NCBI RefSeq assembly: GCF_026626705.1 | Contig: NZ_JAPNKC010000001.1 | Coordinates: 7,892,001-7,956,000 of the forward strand | From: Pyxidicoccus sp. MSG2 | GTDB taxonomy: Bacteria; Myxococcota; Myxococcia; Myxococcales; Myxococcaceae | Length of the DNA stretch: 64,000 bases | Direction: 5' to 3' | Part shown: positions 18,225 through 26,089 of the stretch, piece by piece | How positions within the stretch are numbered: the first letter of the stretch is position 1 | How the letters are laid out: every line of letters starts with the position of its first letter | The notes under the pieces: generated by a model | The model's database searches: none | Told to the model about the DNA's origin: nothing | The model's input: only the letters and a program-made list of their open reading frames with translations | Program-made: the position numbers and the translations under genes

Positions 18225-21200
18225 TCACCGCGCGGGGGCGCACAGGCGCGCACCGAGCAGCGGGTCCCGGTGGCTGGCCTCGCTGAACTCGCGGTTGGGC
18301 ACCATCGCGGACAGGGTGCCGAAGTACCAGCAGCCGCCCCGGTTCACCGGCTCCGGCGCGGGGCCATCCGAGACGGTCCACTCCCAGACGTTGCCGGACA
18401 GGTCCTGCACGCCGAAGGGACTGTCGGACGCGGGGTGGCTGCCCACCATGTCCGGGCCGAAGCCTCCCGGCTGCCGGCCGTAGGTGACGTCGTGGTTGAT
18501 GTCGTCCGGCGCGAGCACGTCCCCGTGCGGGTAGATGCGCGCGTCGGCGCCCCGCGCGGCGCGCTCCCACTCGAAGTCCGAGCAGGGCCGCGCGCCCGGC
18601 ACCCGGCCGGTGGCGTCCAGCCAGGCGGCGTAGGCGCGCACGTCCTCCAGTGAGACGCCGGACACGGGGAAGCGGCGCCAGTCCTGCTCCGTGCGTGTGT
18701 TGCGGGCGGAGTAGCGCACCGGCTCGCCCTCGCTCGCCACGTAACGCGCGGTGGAGGGGGACAGGGTGAGTTGCCAGTGCCCGCGTGGGCCGCGCTCCAG
18801 CGCCACGCCGTTGAGGAGCTGCTGGAGCCTGGGCGCGCGGCGGGTGGCTTCCTCCGCGGGCAGCGTGTCGAGGAAGGCCATCCACTCGCCGAAGGTCGTC
18901 TCGTGACGAGCGATGAGGTACGCGTCCGTCCGCACCGGGCGCAGCGGCCAGGCGTGCAGGAAGTAGCGGCGCAGTCCCTCGTCCCCGGCGTGCCCGGACA
19001 GGAACGTCCCGGGCGGGATGTAGACGAAGCCCTCCGGCACTGTCTTCGCGAGGGGCAGTGTCAGCGACACGTGTTCCACACCCTCCGCTTCCAGCAGCAG
19101 GGGCAGCCGCACCGGCGCGTGGCCTTCCGCTTCCAGCACCAGCACCACGGAGCCGGGGGCGAGCTTCGCGTCCTTCAGCGGGGTGCGTCCGAGCTCGCCG
19201 TCGTCTCGCGCCTCCTTCCGGCCGCCCACGTCCACGTAGCGCACCACGCGCACGCGGGCTCCCGTGGGAGTGGAGACGAGGTCCACGCGCGCGGGTGCTT
19301 CCAGCCGGGCGCGGTGGCGGCCCTCCGGGTCCACCTGCGCGAGCAGGGCTCGCAGCGGCTCCGCTTCCGTCGGACGATGCGTGGCGAGGACGAAGCGCAG
19401 GCGCTCCACCATCAGCGCGGCGAGCTGCTCTCGAGCGGCCGCATCGTCCGGGGCCACTTCGCGCACTCGCTCCAGGGCTCGCTGGGCCTGGGCTCCGGCC
19501 GCGTCCGCGTCTGTCACCTTCGTCAGGGCCGTGGCCCAGAGCGCCTCGCCTCCCTGCTCGTCGAAGGCGTCGAAGCGGGCGAAGGCCGCCTGACGTGCGG
19601 CGAGGGCCTCGGTGCGCCGGGCCGCCGATTCGGCCACGGCCTTCTCCGCCACGCCGTGCAGCACCGCGAGGGAGTGTGCCTGGTCGTAGCGCGCCTTGCC
19701 CCATGGCAGCAGGGCCACCAGCAGCAGCGTGACGGCGCCGACGCTGAGCGCCCAGCGGGTGCGCAGGCGCTGACGGCGTGCCGCGAGCGAGGCTTCGAGG
19801 AAGGTCGCTTCCCGCGTGCCGAGTCGCTCGCGTGGCAGGTCCTCTGCTTCCGCCAGGGCCTTCGCGCCCCAGAGGGCCTCGGTGGGCTGGCCCAGTCGCT
19901 CCCACTCGGTGGCGGCGCGCTCCAGGCGGGCCACCGCGAGCTGGACTTCCGCGTCACCCTCGCGCCAGGCGCGCAGTGTGTCCCAGCCTCGCAGCAGCGC
20001 CTCGTGGGCCAGCGTGTACGCACCGCCGGCCTCCGCATCGAGCGCGGTGACGAGGCGGCCTCGCACCAGCGCCTCCAGCGCGGCGCGCGTCGCTGGCTCG
20101 CTGGCTCCGAGTGCCTCGGCGGTGCGCGGCGCGCGGGTGCCGTCCGGAGTGATGAGGGAGAGCAACACCCGACGCGCCGCCACGCGCTGCGCGGGAGAGA
20201 GCGAGGTCAGCACCGCGTCGGCATGCCGGGCCAGCGCGCCCTCCACGCCGCCCATGTCCTCGAGCGCGGAGGCCGTGAGCAGGCGCCGGCCCGTGTCCTT
20301 TCGCTCCCAGAGCTGCGCGAGGGTGAACTGGAGCAGCGGCAGCGTCCCCTCGCCGTGCAGCGCCGGAGCGACGAGCGCCTCCACCAGTGCTTCCGACTCG
20401 AAGGCGTGGGAGTGCGCGCGTGCCGGACCTTCGATGGCTTCTCTCACGCCGACGGCGGACAGCGGCGGCAGCGGGAAGAGGGCGCGTCCGGCCGCCTCGC
20501 CCAGGCCGGGCAGCGTGAGGGCCTGCCCGAGGAAGTCGCTGCGCACGGTGGCCAGGAGCTTCACGCCCGGCGCATCCAGGCAGAGCGCGGCGAGCGCCCG
20601 TGCCATGGCGTGCGCCTCCTCCACGGGCGCGAGCGTGAAGAGCTCCTCCAGTGGGTCCACGCACAGCAGCGCTCCCGAGGGACGGGTGCGGGACCGCAGC
20701 GCGCGGCCGACTCCGTCCGGTGCTTCGCGCAGCCCGGTCTCCAGCTCCGTCTCTGGCAGGCCCAGCACCGGCGCAAGCGCGGCGACGAGCGCGGCCAGGG
20801 GCGTGCGTCCCGGCGACAGCGTCACCCTCGTGGGCACGGGGCCCAGGGCTCCGGCGGCGAGCGCGGGAAGCACTCCCGCGCGGCACAGCGACGACTTGCC
20901 CACGCCGGACGCGGCGGCCACGAGGACGAAGGACTCCGAGCGCAACCGGTCCAGCACGGCGCGCACTTCCGGACCCCGGCCGAAGAAGAGGCCACGGTGC
21001 TCCGCCTCGAAGGGCAGGAGTCCCCGGTACGGATTGCCCGCGGGTAGGACTTCGGGGCCCGGACGCCACGCGAGTGCCTCCAGGGCCTCGCGCAGGGCGT
21101 CTCCATTCGGGTAGCGGCGGGACGCGTCGCGGTGGAGGCAGCGGTCCACCACCTCGGCCAGTCGTGGGTCCACGCCCGGGACGCGCGCGGCAAGCGGTGG

Positions 21201-22193
21201 TGCGTCCTCGCGCTGGAGTCGCACGGGCAGCTCCGCCAGTGAGACGTCGGCGAAGGGGACTGCACCCGAGGCCAGCTCGTAGAGGATGACGCCCAGGCCG
21301 TACACATCCGTGCGTGGCGTGGCGGGCTCTCCGCGCCAGGACTCCGGGGCCATGTAGAGGGGCGTGCCGAGGATGGCTCCCTGGCGCGTTCGTGCACCGT
21401 TGGGGATGCCAGCTGTTGGGTCAGGACCCGTGGCCACCCGGGGCCGCGCCTCGGAAGGAAGCGTCTCCGTCCCCGTGGCCACCCGGGGCCGCGCCTCGGA
21501 GGGAAGCGTCTCCGTACCCACGGCCATGGTGGGCAGCGGAGCGGGACGTGCGGGCGCCGCATCAGCGGCCTCGGCGGGTTCCGCGGGCGCAACGCCAGTC
21601 CCGGATGCGAGCGCAACGTCGCGCTCGGCCACGCCGCCGGGCTCGCGCACCGTGCCCGTCACGGGCCGAGCCATGCTCCCACCGTCGAGCAGCTTGGCGA
21701 GCCCGAAGTCGAGCAGCTTGACGGTGCCATCCTCCGTCAGCAGCGCGTTCGCCGGCTTGAGGTCGCGGTGCAGCACGCCGCGTCGGTGCGCCGCCGCCAG
21801 TCCACGCGCCAGGCCGATGGCCAGCTCCAGAACGCGCTCGGAGGGCAGGGGACGCGGCAGGGTGTACAGCGGCTCGCCGCGCAGGTACTCCGAGACGAGG
21901 TACGGCCGGCCCTCCACCGTGCCCGCGCGGAACAGCGAGACGACATTGGGATGCTGGAGCCGCGCCACCGCTCGCGCCTCCGTGATGAAACGCTCGCGCG
22001 TCTCGGGCGAAGGCCGCGCGGCGGCGATGAACTTCACCGCCACCGGCCGGCCGAGCAGCGTGTCCTCGGCCAGCCATACCCGGCCCATGGCGCCCTCACC
22101 CAGCGGGCGCACCAGCCGGTACTCGTCGAAGGTCTCCGGTGGGAGCCAGGTGTCGTCCGGCGGCTGCGGGCTGGAGTCAGCGGGGTCCATCAT
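18225..22193 (-). CDS. Ser/Thr kinase-nSTAND1 ATPase-PEGA-FGE/sulfatase-modifying-factor fusion
   Basis: 1322 residues, four modules. Kinase (25-375): GEGAMGRV (32-39), Lys54, HRDLKPAN (142-149), DFG (162-164), APE (282-284), all intact, but a Pro/Ala-rich insert of about 110 residues splits the activation segment. nSTAND1-type ATPase (387-800): N-P-Y-R-G-L-L-P-F, F-F-G-R, Walker A SGVGKSS (429-435), Walker B L-L-C-V-D-P-L-E-E (509-517). One membrane segment (814-831), then a helical stretch, a PEGA-like beta domain (967-1048) and an FGE-sulfatase domain (1053-1320) with G-N-V-W-E-W and R-G-G-C-W. The paired catalytic cysteines of true formylglycine-generating enzymes are not clearly kept, so this domain may bind rather than oxidise. 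Kinase and ATPase are cytoplasmic, FGE outside. Start chosen at the first of two adjacent ATGs. Confidence 0.92.
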   Translation of the reverse strand: MMDPADSSPQPPDDTWLPPETFDEYRLVRPLGEGAMGRVWLAEDTLLGRPVAVKFIAAARPSPETRERFITEARAVARLQHPNVVSLFRAGTVEGRPYLVSEYLRGEPLYTLPRPLPSERVLELAIGLARGLAAAHRRGVLHRDLKPANALLTEDGTVKLLDFGLAKLLDGGSMARPVTGTVREPGGVAERDVALASGTGVAPAEPAEAADAAPARPAPLPTMAVGTETLPSEARPRVATGTETLPSEARPRVATGPDPTAGIPNGARTRQGAILGTPLYMAPESWRGEPATPRTDVYGLGVILYELASGAVPFADVSLAELPVRLQREDAPPLAARVPGVDPRLAEVVDRCLHRDASRRYPNGDALREALEALAWRPGPEVLPAGNPYRGLLPFEAEHRGLFFGRGPEVRAVLDRLRSESFVLVAAASGVGKSSLCRAGVLPALAAGALGPVPTRVTLSPGRTPLAALVAALAPVLGLPETELETGLREAPDGVGRALRSRTRPSGALLCVDPLEELFTLAPVEEAHAMARALAALCLDAPGVKLLATVRSDFLGQALTLPGLGEAAGRALFPLPPLSAVGVREAIEGPARAHSHAFESEALVEALVAPALHGEGTLPLLQFTLAQLWERKDTGRRLLTASALEDMGGVEGALARHADAVLTSLSPAQRVAARRVLLSLITPDGTRAPRTAEALGASEPATRAALEALVRGRLVTALDAEAGGAYTLAHEALLRGWDTLRAWREGDAEVQLAVARLERAATEWERLGQPTEALWGAKALAEAEDLPRERLGTREATFLEASLAARRQRLRTRWALSVGAVTLLLVALLPWGKARYDQAHSLAVLHGVAEKAVAESAARRTEALAARQAAFARFDAFDEQGGEALWATALTKVTDADAAGAQAQRALERVREVAPDDAAAREQLAALMVERLRFVLATHRPTEAEPLRALLAQVDPEGRHRARLEAPARVDLVSTPTGARVRVVRYVDVGGRKEARDDGELGRTPLKDAKLAPGSVVLVLEAEGHAPVRLPLLLEAEGVEHVSLTLPLAKTVPEGFVYIPPGTFLSGHAGDEGLRRYFLHAWPLRPVRTDAYLIARHETTFGEWMAFLDTLPAEEATRRAPRLQQLLNGVALERGPRGHWQLTLSPSTARYVASEGEPVRYSARNTRTEQDWRRFPVSGVSLEDVRAYAAWLDATGRVPGARPCSDFEWERAARGADARIYPHGDVLAPDDINHDVTYGRQPGGFGPDMVGSHPASDSPFGVQDLSGNVWEWTVSDGPAPEPVNRGGCWYFGTLSAMVPNREFSEASHRDPLLGARLCAPAR
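21430..21519. repeat. Tandem 45-bp duplication inside the kinase activation-loop insert
   Basis: Two adjacent 45-bp units, differing at only a few bases, encode two copies of a 15-residue unit (T/V-G-T-E-T-L-P-S-E-A-R-P-R-V-A, kinase residues 225-254). The reading frame is preserved. Thr residues at repeated positions make it a plausible autophosphorylation site array (inference). High identity points to a recent duplication. Confidence 0.85.
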
Positions 22194-22258
22194 CGAGGCC
22201 TGCCCCGAAGTGGACCCCGTTTCCGCGTTCGCCGCCAGTCTCCGCCAGTCGGCGTCCC

Positions 22259-23785
22259 TCACTCCCTGGGTGGGAAGAGGTTCTGGGCGGACTCGTTGAA
22301 GAGGGGTGTCCGGCCGTCCTTCTTCAGGGCTTCCTCCGGGCTCTCGCAGTAGCGGGGCACCCGCTCGATACCGGTGGGCGTCTGGAGGTGGTCGAAGAGG
22401 TTGGGGCAGCCCTCGTAGAAGACATTGTCCGGCGCATTCGACCAGCGCTTCTCGTGCAGGCACGTGGCACCCCAAGGCATCCAGCCCGCCTCGAAGAAGT
22501 GGTCTTCCTGGGGCGCGTCATGGGTCTGGATGCCGACCGTGTCCCAGAGATTGATGGGCGTGTTGGGCTGCGTCCACGACTGGCCATTGCCGCAGTAGTC
22601 CGCGCGCGCCATGCGGGTGCAGGTCTGGTGGAGCATCGCCGCCGACAGGCCGGTGCCCTGTGCCGAGAGTTCGTCCCACGGGCGGTAGCCCCAGCGGTAG
22701 CACTTGGTGATGACGCCCCGGCCACACGAGAAGGTGAACAGGCGCGCGTCCTCGTTGCGGCTGGCGTGCTCGTCCCACCAGCCGGTGACGGGAATGGCCA
22801 CCGGCAGCCCCCCGCCGTCATCCTGCGCGTCCACGTCGGCACCGCACAGCGGCTCCCACTGGCCGTCGGCCCGGGGCTCCTGCACGAAGTAGCGCCAGGT
22901 GGTGCCGGTGCCGTAGAGGCCCGGGTGGACGTACTTCTGGCCGAGCTCGTCATACACGGCCGCGATGCGCATGGAGATGACGCTCCCATCCGTCCGGATG
23001 GCCTCCACCGGCGCCCCCGCCAGCGCCAGTCCCGTCTGCACGACGCTGAAGTACGGCGCGGCCGTGGTGGTGTCCTCCGCCTCCACCGTGGACTTCAGCG
23101 GCTGGTGGCTCCAGTACGGGGCCACCAGCACGGAGAAGATGCCCGTGGACGGACAGGTGAACGTCACGTGCGCGGCACGGGTGCCACAGGCGTCGTCGTT
23201 CGAGGCCAGCTTCGCCGTCGACGCGTACTCGCACGGCGCCGAGCCCCGGCACACGCGCAGCATCGTGTCCTCCGCGCCCGATACGCCACAGGCCCCCGTG
23301 GCGAGCGTGATGCTCGCCCCTGGAGCGCACCGCCACTGGCCGCCGGACTTCCAGCCACAGCCGCGCGTCTCCCCATAGGTCGGCGTGGCGCAGGCGCCGA
23401 GGCTCGGCGTGGTGCCCGACAGCACGCTGCGCTGGACCTGGAGCGTGCCCTCGACGACGACGCCCGTGTCCACGACCGAGCCCGTGCCGCCCGCGAGGCT
23501 GCGCAGCGAGAAGCCCTTGATGACCGGCCCGCTGATGCTCCCGTCCGGGCCGGGCTCGTAGCTGCTTCGCAGGAAGCCGGAGCGCAGGTTGCCCTGCCGC
23601 TCGTAGCCCTGCGCGGTGACAGTCGTTCCGCCTCCCTCTTTCGGAAGGCCTCCCAGGACCTCTCCGGCCAGCGCCGGGGGCTCACGGGGAAGCTCGACCG
23701 GGGCCTCTCCACACGCGTACACGGCCAGGGCCACCACCAGGGCCTGGCTTCGCAACGGAACTCTCAAGGGCACACCAGCGCTCAT
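22259..23785 (-). CDS. ADYC-domain lipoprotein
   Basis: 508 residues. Signal peptide with lipobox-like L-A-V-Y-A-C-G (Cys about 25), then a low-complexity linker and a Cys/Trp-rich domain. Near residue 395 the sequence reads M-A-R-A-D-Y-C-G-N-G, the motif that names the ADYC family found mostly in myxobacterial lipoproteins; the surroundings (C-Y-R-W-G-Y-R-P-W upstream, D-T-V-G-I-Q downstream) fit that family as I know it. Function unknown; many cysteines imply an oxidised extracytoplasmic fold. AGAGGAGC lies 6 bases from the ATG. It ends 65 bp upstream of the kinase-nSTAND1-FGE gene on the same strand, so it may be co-transcribed and act outside near the FGE domain (inference). Confidence 0.85.
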   Translation of the reverse strand: MSAGVPLRVPLRSQALVVALAVYACGEAPVELPREPPALAGEVLGGLPKEGGGTTVTAQGYERQGNLRSGFLRSSYEPGPDGSISGPVIKGFSLRSLAGGTGSVVDTGVVVEGTLQVQRSVLSGTTPSLGACATPTYGETRGCGWKSGGQWRCAPGASITLATGACGVSGAEDTMLRVCRGSAPCEYASTAKLASNDDACGTRAAHVTFTCPSTGIFSVLVAPYWSHQPLKSTVEAEDTTTAAPYFSVVQTGLALAGAPVEAIRTDGSVISMRIAAVYDELGQKYVHPGLYGTGTTWRYFVQEPRADGQWEPLCGADVDAQDDGGGLPVAIPVTGWWDEHASRNEDARLFTFSCGRGVITKCYRWGYRPWDELSAQGTGLSAAMLHQTCTRMARADYCGNGQSWTQPNTPINLWDTVGIQTHDAPQEDHFFEAGWMPWGATCLHEKRWSNAPDNVFYEGCPNLFDHLQTPTGIERVPRYCESPEEALKKDGRTPLFNESAQNLFPPRE

Positions 23786-24219
23786 GACGCTCCTCTGGGA
23801 CGACGCCGCATGGAAGGGACACCGGCGTCGGAAGTAATAGATGCGGACCGTTTTGCAGGTCCGGGGCCAGCGGGGCGGGAGGACGCACGTCGCCCGGGAG
23901 AGATCCGTCATGGCACAGGGGTGTGACATGCCGTCACGGCTTCGGCGGCCCCGCGTCCCACCTGCGACGGCGGCTCCGTCCCACCCCGGAGCCCTACCCT
24001 GTCACACGGCGCCTGCCTGCTCTCGCGTGCGTGGAGCTACGCCCGGCGACTACAGGGGTCCTCCAGCCGGGGTGACCTGGAGCCAGCCCGGGTGATAGTT
24101 CTTCGGGACGGTCGCGCCGGCCCGGGGAGCCCGCCCGACCCCTTCATCCCAGAGACAGCCCGGCCCCGCGGGCACTCGGAATCACCCCCGGGCCTGTGCG
24201 CCCGATTCGGAAGGACCCT
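23786..24219. other. 434-bp divergent intergenic region, no gene seen
   Basis: Separates the ADYC lipoprotein gene (minus) from the lectin-like lipoprotein gene (plus) and should contain both promoters. The only structure noticed is the palindrome at 23844-23863. Open frames here show no ribosome site or family resemblance. Confidence 0.6.
23844..23863. promoter_or_regulatory. Candidate operator, inverted repeat CGGACC-N8-GGTCCG
   Basis: A perfect 6-bp inverted repeat around GTTTTGCA, 59-78 bp upstream of the ADYC lipoprotein start and within an unusually AT-rich patch (CTATTACTTC on the minus strand just downstream). It may be a regulator site for the ADYC/kinase/FHA-activator cluster, or chance. 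Confidence 0.35.
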
Positions 24220-25098
24220 ATGCGCTTCAATCGGTTTGTGGTGCTGCCCCTCGCGCTGCTCGCGCTGGGCGCGCTGCCGGCGTGCTCGAACGACGACAAC
24301 AACGACGACGACGACAACAACCCCGACTCGGGCGTCTCCGCGGACGCGGGCACCGGGACGGACGCGGGCACCGGGGCGGACTCGGGCACCTATACCTTCC
24401 CCGACGCGGGCGCGGACCCGGGTGTCAGCCCCACCGCCACGTGTCCGACGGGCTCGCTCATCTGCGAGGCCTTCGACAAGGGCACCAACGGGTGGAGCGC
24501 CAGCTCGGACCGCGCCACCGCCGAGGTGGTGGGCGGCAGGTTGCACATCATCACCGCGGACGGAGTGGATGAGAGCAAGGCGCCGGTGGGCCAGGACTGG
24601 GATGCCATCTCGCGCTGGGAGAAGCGCATCCCCGCCTTCAGCACGCAGCTCTTCGTGCGCGCGCACGTGTACCTGCAGTCCCTGCCCGCCATCTTCGGAC
24701 AGATGGGGACGTTCTTCGTGCTGACGAATCTGAATGACGACTTCGGAGGCATCGAGCTCCAGGTGATTTCGGATACCGGCTTCGCGCTGGACGACTGGTC
24801 CTTCCGCGATGGCCAGGGCTGGAACCGCCAGGGCCCTCCGGTCAGCCTGGGCATGGCCGCGGGCAAGTGGGTGTGCCTGGAGTGGGAGGTCCGCCGCGAC
24901 AGCGCGTCGAGCATCCACGGCAGCACCAAGGTCTACAGGGACGGTGCCCTGGCCCACACGTTCCCCAAGATCGGCATGCGGAACTTCGACCGGTTCATCG
25001 TGGGCTACGGCTTCGTCCACCCGCAGGGCAAGTCCGCCTCCGAGGCGTGGATCGACAACGTCGCCGTCAGCAACACGGCGCGCATCGGCTGCCAGTAG
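24220..25098 (+). CDS. Lipoprotein with Asp/Asn-rich linker and lectin-like jelly-roll domain
   Basis: 292 residues. Lipoprotein signal with L-G-A-L-P-A-C-S lipobox, followed by an acidic linker of Asp/Asn/Gly-Thr runs (about 25-75) typical of myxobacterial surface proteins. From about 85 on it resembles the concanavalin/LamG-like glucanase fold: an all-beta domain opening with C-x-A-F-D and closing with A-W-I-D-N-V-A-V-S. That class binds or cleaves polysaccharides; catalytic residues could not be assigned. AAGGA lies 5 bases from the ATG at 24220, which also begins the signal peptide. Followed 31 bp later by the strong inverted repeat at 25130. Confidence 0.85.
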   Translation: MRFNRFVVLPLALLALGALPACSNDDNNDDDDNNPDSGVSADAGTGTDAGTGADSGTYTFPDAGADPGVSPTATCPTGSLICEAFDKGTNGWSASSDRATAEVVGGRLHIITADGVDESKAPVGQDWDAISRWEKRIPAFSTQLFVRAHVYLQSLPAIFGQMGTFFVLTNLNDDFGGIELQVISDTGFALDDWSFRDGQGWNRQGPPVSLGMAAGKWVCLEWEVRRDSASSIHGSTKVYRDGALAHTFPKIGMRNFDRFIVGYGFVHPQGKSASEAWIDNVAVSNTARIGCQ

Positions 25099-25129
25099 CA
25101 CCGCGGCGGCCAGTCGGTCTGTCAGGTTC

Positions 25130-25172
25130 CCCCGACAATCTTCGTGTTGTTGTGACACGAAGATTGTCGGGG
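25130..25172. promoter_or_regulatory. Perfect 18-bp inverted repeat just upstream of the PARG-type gene
   Basis: Arms CCCCGACAATCTTCGTGT and its exact complement, loop TGTTGTG. The right arm ends 8 bases before the ATG at 25181 and abuts the ribosome site GGAGCAGG, so in RNA it would form an 18-bp hairpin directly against the start region. No U-run follows, so it is a poor intrinsic terminator, although it could end the lipoprotein transcript. It might instead act as an mRNA control element or a large operator. It is AT-richer than the flanks. Confidence 0.8.
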
Positions 25173-25180
25173 AGCAGGTC

Positions 25181-26002
25181 ATGTCGCTGAAGGGAATCGC
25201 GCAGGAGACGGTGGAGATCGTGGAGCGGGGGGAGTACGTGGCGCCGTCCGGGCAGCGCGTTTCCCTCCGGGCCGAGGTGGAGCACGCCAGGGACGGGACG
25301 GAGCTCTACCTGCCGGGTGACTTCGGACGGCGGGTGCTGCCCGAGTCCCCCGTGGGCACGGGCCGGCCCCGCATCGAGGTGACGTCGGAGAAGACGGGCG
25401 AGGCCTGTCGCAGGCTGGTGGAAGGGGAGGGCGTGGCGGGCGTCGTCGCGCTCAACTTCGCGTCGGCGAAGAACCCGGGCGGCGGCTTCCTGGGCGGAGC
25501 GAAGGCGCAGGAGGAGGACCTGGCGCGCTGCTCGGCGCTCTACGCGTGTCTCCTGACGCAGCGCGAGTACTACGACGCCAACCGCGCGGACCCCTCGCCG
25601 CTCTACACGGACCACATCATCTACTCGCCGGACGTGCCCTTCTTCCGGGACGAGGGGCTCACGCTGCTGGAGCGGCCCTTCTGCGTGTCCCTCATCACCG
25701 CGCCCGCGCCCAATGCCGGCTCGGCCCGGCGCAACGCTCCGGACCTGGTGCACCGCCTGCGCAAGGTGCTGCACGCGCGGGCCATCAAGGTGCTCCAGGT
25801 GGCGGCACGCCATGGCCACCGCACCCTCGTGCTGGGGGCGTGGGGCTGCGGCGCCTTCCGCAATGACCCGTACGACGCGGCGGACGCATTCTCCGGGGCC
25901 CTCGACTCCTTCCCGGGCGTCTTCGAGCGGGTGGTGTTCGCGGTGTGGGAGCGGGGCGGGGACGGCCCCAACCTGCGCGCCTTCCAGGAGCGGTTCGGCT
26001 GA
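25181..26002 (+). CDS. Microbial poly(ADP-ribose) glycohydrolase (TIGR02452 type, macrodomain fold)
   Basis: 273 residues. The catalytic loop of bacterial PARG is clear: N-P-G-G-G-F-L-G-G (98-106) followed by Q-E-E (110-112), the GGG-X(6-8)-QEE signature whose second Glu is catalytic. Later macrodomain features are L-G-A-W-G-C-G-A-F-R-N (218-228), the ADP-ribose distal loop, and N-terminal V-V-A-L-N-F-A-S-A-K. It should remove poly- or mono-ADP-ribose from targets in the cytoplasm. The 18-bp hairpin just before the gene suggests post-transcriptional or operator control. It is 87 bp upstream of an unknown gene on the same strand. No ADP-ribosyltransferase was recognised in the window. Confidence 0.92.
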   Translation: MSLKGIAQETVEIVERGEYVAPSGQRVSLRAEVEHARDGTELYLPGDFGRRVLPESPVGTGRPRIEVTSEKTGEACRRLVEGEGVAGVVALNFASAKNPGGGFLGGAKAQEEDLARCSALYACLLTQREYYDANRADPSPLYTDHIIYSPDVPFFRDEGLTLLERPFCVSLITAPAPNAGSARRNAPDLVHRLRKVLHARAIKVLQVAARHGHRTLVLGAWGCGAFRNDPYDAADAFSGALDSFPGVFERVVFAVWERGGDGPNLRAFQERFG

Positions 26003-26089
26003 CGGGGCGCGGATTTAACTCGGTTTAATTCATCCTCCGCCGCGTTCCGCGCGACAACCCTCGTGACTGTCTCAGAGGGGGAAGTTCAC

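Noticed and set aside
18225-19050. Active formylglycine-generating enzyme
   Set aside because: The fold is recognisable but the paired catalytic cysteines in the usual positions are not evident; a binding or sensing role is safer.
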